Part shown: one piece after another, positions 1 through 6,877 of the stretch
Layout of the letters: each line of letters opens with the position of its first letter
Numbering within the stretch: the stretch's first letter is position 1
Assembly (NCBI GenBank): GCA_964603615.1
Contig: CAZRVU010000033.1
Coordinates: forward strand, 1-18,721
Origin: JAAZMI01 sp964603615
GTDB lineage: Bacteria > Bacillota > Dethiobacteria > DTU022 > UBA8154
Reading direction: 5' to 3'
DNA length: 18,721 bases
The notes under the pieces: generated by a model
What the model was told of the DNA's origin: nothing
The model's input: the letters and a program-made list of their open reading frames with translations, nothing else
The model's database searches: none
Program-made: the position numbers and the translations under genes

Positions 1-2
1 TC

Positions 3-179
3 AGTCGAAGGGATGCTGATTTCAGCGAACGCTTTGCAAATAGAGTTTATGCAGTGGAATCATTATTTACAACCAGGTTTTTGAAGAATGTGGGAGTGAC
101 CCCCTGTTTTAGGGCATTCTCTACCCAGGTTTCCTTCCAATTACTGGCATGGTACAACACAAGGCTAAAAAACCTCTAA
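3..179 (+). CDS. C-terminal end of a putative transposase (cut by window edge)
   Basis: A reading frame is open from the first bases of the window to a TAA at 177-179 (58 codons), while the other two plus-strand frames stop within the first 84 bases. The peptide contains RFANRVYAVESLFTTRFLKN and ends in SFQLLAWYNTRLKNL. The pattern of a basic stretch, a Glu (VES), a hydrophobic-aromatic F..R.LK and a final hydrophobic helix resembles the last catalytic-Glu region of DDE transposases of the IS4/IS5/IS1182 type. This is inferred from pattern only. No start codon, no terminal inverted repeat and no target duplication can be seen, so it could be the end of an intact insertion sequence or a remnant. 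A different protein family is possible. Confidence 0.4.
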   Translation, partial: SRRDADFSERFANRVYAVESLFTTRFLKNVGVTPCFRAFSTQVSFQLLAWYNTRLKNL

Positions 180-237
180 TTATAAAGCATAAAAATTATT
201 GTTTTCCATTTTGTTTGCTAAAGAGGGCCAGGGTAAT

Positions 238-267
238 TTGTTTTTTCTCATTGGCAATTTATATAAT
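238..267 (+). promoter_or_regulatory. Possible sigma-A promoter of the CAP-domain gene
   Basis: A perfect TATAAT (262-267) lies 18 bp after TTGTTT (238-243). Transcription would start near 274, just ahead of the ribosome binding site at 285-293. A second reading, TTGGCA (251-256) then 16 bp then TAAAAT (273-278), is possible but leaves almost no leader. Confidence 0.35.
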
Positions 268-299
268 TACTGTAAAATAATATGTCTGGAGGAATTTCT

Positions 300-1205
300 G
301 TGCAAAAGAAAGTATTCTTTTACAGTACATTATTGGCCCTTTTTTTCTATGTTTGGTTTTTATCCCCGCAAGATGCGGAGGCGTTCCGGGGTGTTGCCGA
401 AAGAGAACGTATTCCCATTGGTTCTTTTAGTGACGGGGCAGCTTTTAAGCCGCCGGTTAGCCCTGGCCCGGCGCAGCCACCTAAGCAGCAACCACGGTTA
501 CCGGTTAACCCCGACCCTGCACAGGTGCCAACGCCGGTCCAGCCCAATCCGCTGCAGCCTGTCCAGCCATCACCGGCAGAACCGGGGCAGGAAAGCGGGC
601 AGGATAATTTTCGCTATACCAGCCCGGCGCGGGGCAGCAGCAGAAGCGGAGGTGTTAATGTGACTGTTTTGCCAGGAAACCCCGGTTTGCCGGGCAATAA
701 TTCCCCATCATCTCCAAAGCAGCCGGCAAATCCCGGTTCTTCACAACCACGTTCGCCGGTAAATCCTGATCCTGAGCAGCCCCCGATACCTGCAGAACCG
801 GAGGTGCCGTCGGGCCTTACTTCCGAGGAAGCCCGGGCCCTGGCTTTGCTGAATGAATTTAGGGCAGAAAACAATTTACCGCCGTTGAAAAGCCATCCCG
901 GGTTGGTGGAGATTGCCCGACTAAAAGCGCAGGATCTAGTGGAGAACAATTATTTTAACCATGTTTCCCCCACTTATGGCTCGATTGGGCAGATGCTCAA
1001 AAAAGCAGGGATTTCCTACAGTAATGCAGCAGAAAACCTCTCCAAGGCGGGGAATATCAACCAGGCGCATCTACAACTGGTTTACAGTACCCAGGGACAC
1101 AGGCAGATTATGCTTAGCCCAAATTTAAATTTTGTCGGTATTGGTGTCTTGCCCCTGAAGAATGCGCCGGGGATCATAATGGTACAACTTTTTATAAAAA
1201 ATTGA
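300..1205 (+). CDS. Exported CAP/SCP-domain protein with proline-rich linker (YkwD-like)
   Basis: A 301-residue secreted protein. I take the GTG at 300 as the start because a strong site TCTGGAGGA (285-293) lies 6 bp before it. The in-frame ATG at 282 has no ribosome binding site and overlaps that signal. The N-terminus has two Lys, a hydrophobic core (about residues 5-23) and an AEA-F sequence that fits a signal peptidase cut. Residues about 35-170 are a low-complexity Pro/Gln/Asn/Gly region with repeated NPDP/SPGPAQPP-like units, probably a wall-spanning spacer. Residues about 175-301 form a CAP domain: ALLNEFRAENNLPPL, then LVEIARLKAQDLVENNYFNH, then GISYSNAAENL, then GHRQIMLSPNLNFVGIGV. 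Bacterial members of this family are extracellular or spore-associated, and their biochemical activity is mostly unknown. The gene stands alone and the signals suggest its own promoter. Confidence 0.88.
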   Translation: MQKKVFFYSTLLALFFYVWFLSPQDAEAFRGVAERERIPIGSFSDGAAFKPPVSPGPAQPPKQQPRLPVNPDPAQVPTPVQPNPLQPVQPSPAEPGQESGQDNFRYTSPARGSSRSGGVNVTVLPGNPGLPGNNSPSSPKQPANPGSSQPRSPVNPDPEQPPIPAEPEVPSGLTSEEARALALLNEFRAENNLPPLKSHPGLVEIARLKAQDLVENNYFNHVSPTYGSIGQMLKKAGISYSNAAENLSKAGNINQAHLQLVYSTQGHRQIMLSPNLNFVGIGVLPLKNAPGIIMVQLFIKN

Positions 1206-1776
1206 CTGCGTGGGTGGGAGCTTAAATAACCCAACCCGTCAGGGGCAGAACCAAAAAACCGGGTTCGAAATTGCTCTCTTCCCTGTATTGAACAAGTATC
1301 AATTTTTTACAAAGTATGAATTAAGCTAGGCTTGCGAAATTGTAGGAGAAATTTTACAAATACAGCTACCGGCTAGTTGTTAAGAGCATAATGGCCGGGG
1401 CTGATACGACTCCCTGGGTTTTCATGGGGGAAGGTAAAATTTATAGGTAGATGCAAGGAAAGAAGGGTCTTGTTACCCCTTCTTTCCTTGCATCTTTATG
1501 TTTGGCCTTGCGCCTGTATTTCCGCTGACCAATTTTATTATCTAGTCCTGCTTACTGTTTTTGCATCCTGCCGCTTGCTTGCCCTAGTAAATTAACCTCT
1601 ACCTGGGCCGCGGCCTTTTTTAACCCTAAAAACCTCATAGATTTCTTGCCGTTGTTTTTAATACCTATTAGCGCCTATACTATATTGCCTGGTGACATTA
1701 TTTAAATTGTTATTTGATCTTCATTGCCTGGCTTGTTGTTCGTCCCTAACGAAGGGATTCCTGCAGTGTTTATATT
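1206..1776. other. 571-bp non-coding gap between convergent genes
   Basis: It lies between the ends of two converging genes. I see no credible coding sequence. It holds the strong inverted repeat at 1449-1495. Near 1600-1620 there is a GGCCGCGGCC palindrome followed by a T run, but its loop is too small for a normal hairpin. Near 1240 a CAGGGGCAGAACC sequence matches part of the hairpin repeat at 4512-4535. The GGTTCGAA near 1262 recalls a tRNA T-loop, but no tRNA fold surrounds it. Confidence 0.6.
1449..1495. terminator. Perfect 19-bp inverted repeat, probable bidirectional terminator or RNA hairpin
   Basis: The left arm 1449-1467 (AGATGCAAGGAAAGAAGGG) and right arm 1477-1495 are exact reverse complements around a 9-base loop. 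The arms are purine-rich on one side and pyrimidine-rich on the other. There is no long T run after either arm, and it lies 244 bp past the CAP gene and 282 bp past the minus-strand gene, so a terminator role is plausible but not certain. A small stable RNA or a mobile-element scar are alternatives. Confidence 0.55.
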
Positions 1777-2616
1777 TTACTCATCATTTTCTTTGCTTTC
1801 GCCATATCCTTCTGTGTTGGAGGATCTTTTTATCTTTTCTGACGTTGGGGGAATGGGCTGCTGGGGCGGGAAAAGGGAATAAATAGGCGGGCATTCAATT
1901 TCTTTTTGTTGTGGTGCTGCTTCACAAGGCCGGGGTACACAGTAACCATAAAGAGGGATCATTATTTTAACGAAGGCCGTTACCTCCACAATTTTGCAGA
2001 CTTTCACTGTGCAGATTACCTGCGTAACCGGTTCACCCGGTGCAACGGTTTCCGGTGTACAATAACAGGTAGAGGCTACTACCTCACAGAAGAGGAAAGG
2101 CCCGCCGGCAGCGCCAAAAAGCACTCCGGAAGGAGGAACGTATAACAACACCTGATTATAAGAATTAGAGATTGTTTCGGTGAAGGTGCAGAGTAAAACA
2201 GGTTTGGAGTAGTGCCCCCCGCCCTGACTCCCTACTGGTAACTGCGTCCATAAAACAGGGTCGTGCCAAAGCTCAATTTTAACTTCAACATTCTGTTTGA
2301 GAGTGACGATTCTAGTGTTATCTTCAAAGGGAGGGGTTACATCAACCACGACACACTCCGCGTTGAGAACATCGCATTCTACTCTATTGACACGGGTTAA
2401 ATCAACATCCGCGCAAGCCCCTCCCCTGCCGGCTGGAATTACGAATTCCCTAACGATGATATCTTCCTTAAAGCACTGATCAAAAACCTTTTCCACGACC
2501 AGGCAGTCTATTTCCGAGGTGGGCGGGCATATCCTAAGGCCGCCTTTTGGACTGACGGGACAAGGTCCGGGCTGCATGAATTCACCTGTTTTTGGATCAA
2601 TAGCCGGTCCTGACAT
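1777..2616 (-). CDS. Cysteine-rich putative spore coat/exosporium protein
   Basis: A 279-residue soluble protein without a signal peptide or membrane segment. The start is set at the ATG at 2616 because AAAGGAG precedes it. An upstream in-frame ATG at 2667 lacks a ribosome binding site. It contains 16 Cys, scattered as single residues plus one CYC, including GPCPVSP, RICPPTS, CYCTPE, PRPCE and IECPPIYSLFPPQ. The segment EKVFDQCFKEDIIVREFVIP and the later VCKIVEVTAFVKIMIPLYGYC look like two related beta-rich units, which recalls SPOCS/DUF3794-type spore proteins; this family link is tentative. The C-terminus is Pro-rich then charged (KIKRSSNTEGYGESKENDE). Its promoter matches sigma-K, which in known sporeformers drives late mother-cell coat genes. 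Cys-rich composition fits a disulfide-crosslinked spore layer. The specific function is unknown. Confidence 0.7.
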   Translation of the reverse strand: MSGPAIDPKTGEFMQPGPCPVSPKGGLRICPPTSEIDCLVVEKVFDQCFKEDIIVREFVIPAGRGGACADVDLTRVNRVECDVLNAECVVVDVTPPFEDNTRIVTLKQNVEVKIELWHDPVLWTQLPVGSQGGGHYSKPVLLCTFTETISNSYNQVLLYVPPSGVLFGAAGGPFLFCEVVASTCYCTPETVAPGEPVTQVICTVKVCKIVEVTAFVKIMIPLYGYCVPRPCEAAPQQKEIECPPIYSLFPPQQPIPPTSEKIKRSSNTEGYGESKENDE

Positions 2617-2679
2617 TTTTCTAAGCACTCCTTTCGGTAATGTACTTTTGTTTAAATAGTAATTCATTTATTTCTAATC

Positions 2680-2706
2680 TATATTATGAAGAATGGGGTG
2701 TTTTGT
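2680..2706 (-). promoter_or_regulatory. Sigma-K-like promoter of the Cys-rich gene
   Basis: On the minus strand CATAATATA (2688 to 2680) matches the known sigma-K -10 consensus CATANNNTA exactly. An AC (2706-2705) lies 16 bp upstream, as in the sigma-K -35. Transcription would start roughly 55-60 bp before the ATG at 2616. An 11-base sequence covering the -35 region (TGTTACTGCCC on the plus strand, 2704-2714) recurs at 2850-2860. Confidence 0.5.
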
Positions 2707-2947
2707 TACTGCCCGCGATCGGTAAATTTTGGTTGCAACGTTTAGGAGATGTTTTTTCCTGTTAACAAAGGGCAAAATCCGAACCTTCTGGGGGGATAAT
2801 TCATAGGATATTAAGAAAAAATTGTTCCGGCCTAGACACTTAAAAATACTGTTACTGCCCAGGCAAACATAAAGAAACACGAGAAACAGTAAGCGTACGA
2901 AAAATCGCAGCAAGAAAAAGAACCGGTTGTTTTAAAAGTGGGTGCCG

Positions 2948-2964
2948 GTTACCTTGAAGGTGAC
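2948..2964. promoter_or_regulatory. Operator-like 17-bp near-palindrome
   Basis: GTTACCTTGAAGGTGAC is a dyad with 7 of 8 complementary pairs around a central G. Its left half, GTTACCTTG, recurs at 3006-3014 just before the ribosome binding site of the small gene at 3035. This could be a repressor site, but no regulator is known. Confidence 0.25.
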
Positions 2965-3034
2965 AACGCGGCGTTTTTGTGTGTAGCCGGGTAGTTGCAA
3001 ATTTTGTTACCTTGTCAAAGTGAGGAGAGGAAAA

Positions 3035-3208
3035 GTGAAGGAGGAAAAAGGTTTTTTGCCCGGTCATAGCGGAACACACCGGGAAAGGTATTTACTCCGG
3101 TTAGAAAAAGGGCCTGCCTTTAATTTAAATCCGCCCGCTCTGAATTTGAGTCCTGAGGAATATAGTAAATTTTTGGTGGAGATCAAAAAAAGGGGCAACA
3201 TGGGCTGA
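3035..3208 (+). CDS. Small hypothetical protein, 57 residues
   Basis: I place the start at GTG 3035 because AGGAG (3023-3027) lies 7 bp upstream; an in-frame GTG at 3020 lacks such a site. The peptide is basic and soluble. It starts MKEEKGFLPGHSGTHRERYL, has a Pro/Asn-rich middle (NLNPPALNLSP) and ends in a likely amphipathic helix, EEYSKFLVEIKKRGNMG. No membrane segment, Cys cluster or known motif is visible. A hairpin terminator follows 22 bp after the stop, which supports a real short transcript. I do not recognise the family. It could still be a chance open frame. Confidence 0.5.
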   Translation: MKEEKGFLPGHSGTHRERYLLRLEKGPAFNLNPPALNLSPEEYSKFLVEIKKRGNMG

Positions 3209-3230
3209 AGGTGCGCCGGGAGATAGCCCC

Positions 3231-3251
3231 AGCCTGGTGGTTTGCCAGGCT
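3231..3251 (+). terminator. Hairpin terminator after the small gene
   Basis: AGCCTGG (3231-3237) pairs with CCAGGCT (3245-3251) around a 7-base loop. The tail is AT-rich (ACAAAATTATTTTGT) rather than a pure T run, and that tail is itself an inverted repeat. The next gene converges from the right and ends at 3258, so the site may serve both strands. Confidence 0.5.
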
Positions 3252-3257
3252 ACAAAA

Positions 3258-4442
3258 TTATTTTGTAATATAATTATAAAGACGACTAATTTTTTCGGCG
3301 ACGATTGCCAGGTCATGGTTTTCTCGCGTGTAGCTCCAACTGTCCTGCTGAAGCTTTTCTCTGGCGCTTTGATCAGTGCAAAGCAGTTGTAGGTCTTGTT
3401 GAAGCCTATCCTTCGTGTTTTGGTCGGTGCGGGGCATTTCTAGATTTCCCCGGGGTTTTCTTGTTGGGTTTAAGTTATTAAGGGGCAACGGCAGGTTCCA
3501 CCGGAGTGGTTTGTGGGGCGTGCCTATGGATTTTACTTCTTTTGCTATGTCACTTTTTGCCAGGGGGAGTAATGCCCTCCAGGCGGGGACTGGTTCACTG
3601 CGTTCAAAAGGGGAAAAGATGCCGGCGTACCTTTCTTCAAGGAGCAAGGCAATCTTTCCCGCAGCCAGGGCCTGGAGAAGAAAATAACCATGGCCGGCGA
3701 CAAAGGTATAATCTGCGAGCATTGCGCCGAAAATAGGTGCCCAGGGGTGAAAATTACCGTTGAAGCCGGGAGGGCGACGCCTGGAAAAAATGCCGCAGGT
3801 CCAGTTGCCCGGGCCTTGGACAACCTGGTTTAGCGCCTGAAAAGAAGACAGATGGTTATCTTCGAGAGGCCCGGCATAAAGAATGCTCTTTAGTTCCGGC
3901 TGGTGTGGGGAAACAAAATCTGGAGGAGGCCCTATTTTGACACCCCGGGGGATGAGGTAGAGGGGGACCGGTTTTTCGGGATAAGAGTGAAAAAAGGGCT
4001 GTAGGCTTTGCTGCGCTGCCGAACAGGAACAGACGACTGCATCTGCTTTGTAAAGACAAGCAAAAAGAGATGGATCAACAGGATCGGGACAGTCTGCCAG
4101 CCAGGGAAGGCGAAATGATTTGCCAAGTATAGCAACCAGGTGAAACAAGCTGGGATGAAAAACGTGTAGAAGATCAAAATCGCGGTAAAAAAGCAGGTTT
4201 TGTAGTTGTTGCCTGTTAATATTTAGCGAGTACTTTAGACCATATTTTAGACTGATTTTGGCCAGGTGTTTCTCATAAAGGGTAAGCAGCACAGGCGGCA
4301 CACCTTCCAAAACCAGATGTAATCCCCAACCGGTTTGCAAAACACCTTCCGCCCGGGCAACAACAGCTTTGGTATTACCATCGTATTCAAATTTGTTCAG
4401 CCATAAAGCCTGCTTTGTACGAACCTGAACACCGCCTGTCAC
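3258..4442 (-). CDS. Divergent GT-B (family 4-like) glycosyltransferase
   Basis: A 394-residue cytoplasmic protein. I prefer the GTG at 4442 because an AGGTGG sits about 6 bp ahead; the in-frame GTG at 4451 is the alternative. It shows the two-domain GT-B layout. The N-terminal part has DFDLLHVFHPSLFHLVAI (about 88-105) and ADAVVCSCSAAQQSL (133-147). The linker LIPRGV (163-168) is followed by the second Rossmann-like domain, starting ILYAGPLEDN, with GHGYFLLQALAAGK at about 250-263. Family members move a sugar from a nucleotide-sugar donor to a glycan, lipid or protein. The usual E-x7-E donor-site acids near the last motif appear absent (LLQA instead of LLEA), so substrate and even activity are uncertain. 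After the fold comes a Pro/Asn-rich segment (about 307-337), then two 17-residue tandem repeats beginning TDQ (339 and 356). It has its own promoter and no glycan-synthesis neighbours. Confidence 0.7.
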   Translation of the reverse strand: MTGGVQVRTKQALWLNKFEYDGNTKAVVARAEGVLQTGWGLHLVLEGVPPVLLTLYEKHLAKISLKYGLKYSLNINRQQLQNLLFYRDFDLLHVFHPSLFHLVAILGKSFRLPWLADCPDPVDPSLFACLYKADAVVCSCSAAQQSLQPFFHSYPEKPVPLYLIPRGVKIGPPPDFVSPHQPELKSILYAGPLEDNHLSSFQALNQVVQGPGNWTCGIFSRRRPPGFNGNFHPWAPIFGAMLADYTFVAGHGYFLLQALAAGKIALLLEERYAGIFSPFERSEPVPAWRALLPLAKSDIAKEVKSIGTPHKPLRWNLPLPLNNLNPTRKPRGNLEMPRTDQNTKDRLQQDLQLLCTDQSAREKLQQDSWSYTRENHDLAIVAEKISRLYNYITK

Positions 4443-4476
4443 GAGGCCCACCTACCCCGAAAATAGATATTTGGGA

Positions 4477-4505
4477 ACAATAAAAAATAAGAGGAAACCT
4501 GTCAG
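4477..4505 (-). promoter_or_regulatory. Possible sigma-A promoter of the glycosyltransferase gene
   Basis: On the minus strand CTGACA (4505-4500), 17 bp, then TATTGT (4482-4477). The -35 matches TTGACA at five of six positions and the -10 matches four of six. It leaves a leader of about 28 bases to the GTG at 4442. Confidence 0.4.
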
Positions 4506-4511
4506 ACGGCT

Positions 4512-4535
4512 GCAGGGGCAGAACCCTGCCCCTGC
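4512..4535. repeat. GC-rich hairpin repeat unit
   Basis: GCAGGGGCAG (4512-4521) pairs perfectly with CTGCCCCTGC (4526-4535) around a 4-base loop. On the minus strand it reads like the sequence at 16422-16444, GCAGGGGCGGGGTTCTACCCC. A half copy (CAGGGGCAGAACC) lies near 1240. It sits just upstream of the minus-strand promoter and has no T run, so it is more likely a dispersed repeat than a terminator. Confidence 0.5.
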
Positions 4536-5125
4536 GAAGGCTGCTGCTGCTCCTTGCCACAAAAAGCTTTAAAGGATGTTTGCATTTTTCCGCCATTGCG
4601 ATTGCCATCTGTTATACTATATGAAGGTAATCACCGTAGAAGAATGAAATAAAGGTGCAATGCTCCAGGAAGATAAAAATATTTTTATGCAGGATTTTCA
4701 TGTTGCCAGGTTGTTATCAAAAAATGGGCTGACCAGGCAGGATAAAAAATCTTTGCAGAGAATAATAATCCTAAGCTTAAACCATGTAAGTATTAACTAT
4801 GCTTTTTGCCAAAGAATAGTAATCCGAAATCTAGACCCTGCTCCAGGGCCCGGCCAAGGTTTAGGTGCACGGCAATAAATGTACTTTAATAATGGGCCTT
4901 AGATGCCAAACTTTAGTATATATCCGCTTAGATTTCTTCAAGCAATTGCAAAAAAAGCTGTGTTCAATGTTTAGCTTTGTTTTCACGCCCTAGTATCTTG
5001 TACCTTATTTCTTGTGCTTTGCTTTTTCGTGTTAAGTTTTACAACGGATTTTTATGAACCCGCGCTTTCAGGTGTAGGGGTATATCAAAATGTAGAATAT
5101 ATTTCAGGCTGGAGGTTATTTCCCT
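4536..5125. other. 590-bp gap upstream of hom
   Basis: AT-rich and apparently non-coding. A 72-codon open frame (4660-4878) has a poorly spaced ribosome binding site and unnatural composition. Small hairpins are visible: CCCTG/CAGGG (4836-4848) and AAAGCT/AGCTTT (4954-4978). I find no T-box, SAM or lysine riboswitch core, and no convincing promoter pair. Confidence 0.5.
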
Positions 5126-6583
5126 ATGGTGAAAAAAACAATAAAAATTGGTCTGCTGGGTCTGGGAACTGTTGGAGGAGGGGTTTACAGGCTTCTGCAG
5201 ATGAACAGTGAACAGGTTAACCGCCGGGCGGGAGCACGAATTGAAATTAGAAAAATATTGGTCAGGGATAAGCAAAGAAAAAGAGAGGCCGGGGTAGATC
5301 CTCTGCTGCTGACAACTGATCCCCGGGAGATCTTGCACGACCCTGCTATAGATGTCGTCATCGAAGTGATGGGCGGTGTACAGGAAGCACGTACCTATAT
5401 TGAAGAAGCCTTGCGGCATAAAAAGTTTGTGATCACGGCGAATAAGGATCTGATGGCTACGGCCGGAGCAGAGTTGCTTTCCCTGGCGCAGGAACAAGGA
5501 CTAAATATCTACTATGAAGCCAGCGTGGGCGGGGGCATACCCCTGATCCGCCCCCTGAAATTTAGCCTTGGAGCCAACAAGATTGAACGGATTATGGGCA
5601 TTATTAACGGTACGACCAATTATATATTAACCAAAATGAGCCTCGAAGGGATGGATTTTGAAACGGCCCTGGCTGAAGCTCAGGCCAAAGGTTTTGCCGA
5701 ACAGGATCCTGGCAACGATCTAGAAGGTACGGATGCCGCTTATAAGCTGTGCATCCTGGCAGGTCTGGCTTTCAACAGTCGCGTGCATTTTGAAGATATC
5801 TATATCCAGGGAATTGGCGGCATCAATCAAAGGGATGTCTTTTATGCCCGGGAACTTGGTTTTAGTATCAAATTGCTGGCTATCGGTGAAGAGATCGCTG
5901 CTCCCGAAATACGGGCCGTTGATCCTGCCGCTGGCGCTGACGGTATTCCCACCGTTGCTGCAGGCTCTGGTGGTGCATCTGCTTCCGCTGCTGATGTTGG
6001 TGCCGCTGCTACCTCATCCCCCGGGGTTCCAATTGATAGCGTTCCTGGCGCCGCCGGGGCCGGCGGGTTGGCCCTGCGGGTCCATCCAGTGCTTCTTCCC
6101 TTAAAACACCCCCTGGCTTCTGTTTTATATGAAAACAATGCCCTTTTTGTAGTGGGCAACGCTGTTGGGGAAGTGATGTTTTACGGGGCGGGTGCCGGGG
6201 CGCTGCCCACGGCGAGTGCGGTAGCAGCCGATTTAATCGAAGCTGCCCGCAATATCAACCACCAGGTGGAAAACGGAATTATGGAGGCCGATTTTCAGCG
6301 CAAAAAGGTTATCTCCATGGAGACGCTATCCTCAGCTTTTTATTTGCGCCTGCAGGCTGTGGACGAGCCCGGGGTTTTTGCCTCCCTGGCCACGGCTTTT
6401 GGCCGGGAAAATGTCAGCTTGGATATGATTTTACAAAAACGCAGTATTGCCGGCAAGGCTGAAATTGTACTGGTGACCCACGTCGTGGGGGAAAAGGTTT
6501 TTAACCGGGCTTTGGAGCAAATTAGGAGAACGCCGGCGATTAGAAAGATCAAAAGCGTTTTACGGGTAATTGATTGGAAATAA
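5126..6583 (+). CDS. hom: Homoserine dehydrogenase with Ala/Gly-rich insertion
   Basis: This enzyme reduces aspartate semialdehyde to homoserine with NAD(P)H, the branch to threonine and methionine. It has 485 residues against about 430 in most clostridial and bacillar enzymes. The start ATG follows GGAGG by 10 bp. The Rossmann motif GLLGLGTVGGGVYRLL is at about 9-24. The active-site segments are FVITANKDLMA (Lys about 107), YEASVGGGIPLIRPL, IMGIINGTTNYIL and DPGNDLEGTDAAYKLCILAG. A C-terminal ACT domain (about 405-484, SAFYLRLQAVDEPGVFASLA) implies feedback control by an amino acid, usually threonine. The excess length is one low-complexity stretch of about 50 residues (about 263-313, rich in Ala, Gly, Ser, Pro) between KLLAIGEE and LRVHPVLLP, where relatives have a short loop. 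The reading frame stays open on both sides, so it is an insertion and not a frameshift. No thrB or thrC is adjacent. Confidence 0.95.
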   Translation: MVKKTIKIGLLGLGTVGGGVYRLLQMNSEQVNRRAGARIEIRKILVRDKQRKREAGVDPLLLTTDPREILHDPAIDVVIEVMGGVQEARTYIEEALRHKKFVITANKDLMATAGAELLSLAQEQGLNIYYEASVGGGIPLIRPLKFSLGANKIERIMGIINGTTNYILTKMSLEGMDFETALAEAQAKGFAEQDPGNDLEGTDAAYKLCILAGLAFNSRVHFEDIYIQGIGGINQRDVFYARELGFSIKLLAIGEEIAAPEIRAVDPAAGADGIPTVAAGSGGASASAADVGAAATSSPGVPIDSVPGAAGAGGLALRVHPVLLPLKHPLASVLYENNALFVVGNAVGEVMFYGAGAGALPTASAVAADLIEAARNINHQVENGIMEADFQRKKVISMETLSSAFYLRLQAVDEPGVFASLATAFGRENVSLDMILQKRSIAGKAEIVLVTHVVGEKVFNRALEQIRRTPAIRKIKSVLRVIDWK

Positions 6584-6877
6584 AAGTATGTTTATAATTC
6601 CATAGATCTGACAGGAATAAAGAGAGCGGTTGTGGAATAAAATTTTGTAACCGTTATAACAATTATCGTTTTGTCCTTTATATATCTGCCCTGATCCTGG
6701 ACGATATCTGTGTTTTGCTCCCGGGCAACCCCTCCTGCCCTTACAAAGCAAGGTGTCGTCAGGGGGATGATAATAATTAAGCGTTATTTTTAGGATCGTT
6801 ACAAAATTTTAGTAATGCTCTGCCTGTATTTTGCCTTTCAGCCCTAAACCATATACGAAATTGGGTGAAAAAAGACG
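6584..6877. other. 294-bp gap between hom and alr
   Basis: AT-rich with short palindromes such as GTTATAAC (6652-6659). I see no clear terminator, promoter pair or coding sequence. The ribosome binding site of alr is weak (GGGTG about 10 bp before the ATG). Confidence 0.4.

Larger units (their letters stand above)
2617..3034. other. 418-bp gap between divergent genes
   Basis: It holds the leader and promoter of the minus-strand Cys-rich gene (2680-2706), an 11-base direct repeat TGTTACTGCCC (2704-2714 and 2850-2860), and repeated GTTACCTTG elements ahead of the small plus-strand gene. The open frames in it are short and have no coding-like composition. Confidence 0.5.

Noticed and set aside
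199..663. 154-codon frame overlapping the CAP gene
   Set aside because: It is an out-of-frame shadow of the proline-rich gene, with no start signal.
1240..1280. GGTTCGAAAT similar to a tRNA T-loop
   Set aside because: No acceptor stem, D-arm or anticodon arm could be found around it.
1600..1630. GGCCGCGGCC palindrome followed by a T run
   Set aside because: The perfect palindrome leaves a loop too small for a terminator hairpin, and no gene ends nearby on that strand.
4660..4878. 72-codon open frame upstream of hom
   Set aside because: The AAAGGTG ribosome site is only 2 bp from the ATG, the composition is unlike its neighbours, and no known motif appears.
4843..5125. T-box or amino-acid riboswitch before hom
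   Set aside because: No AGGGTGGNACCGCG core, lysine or SAM motif, and no leader terminator was seen.
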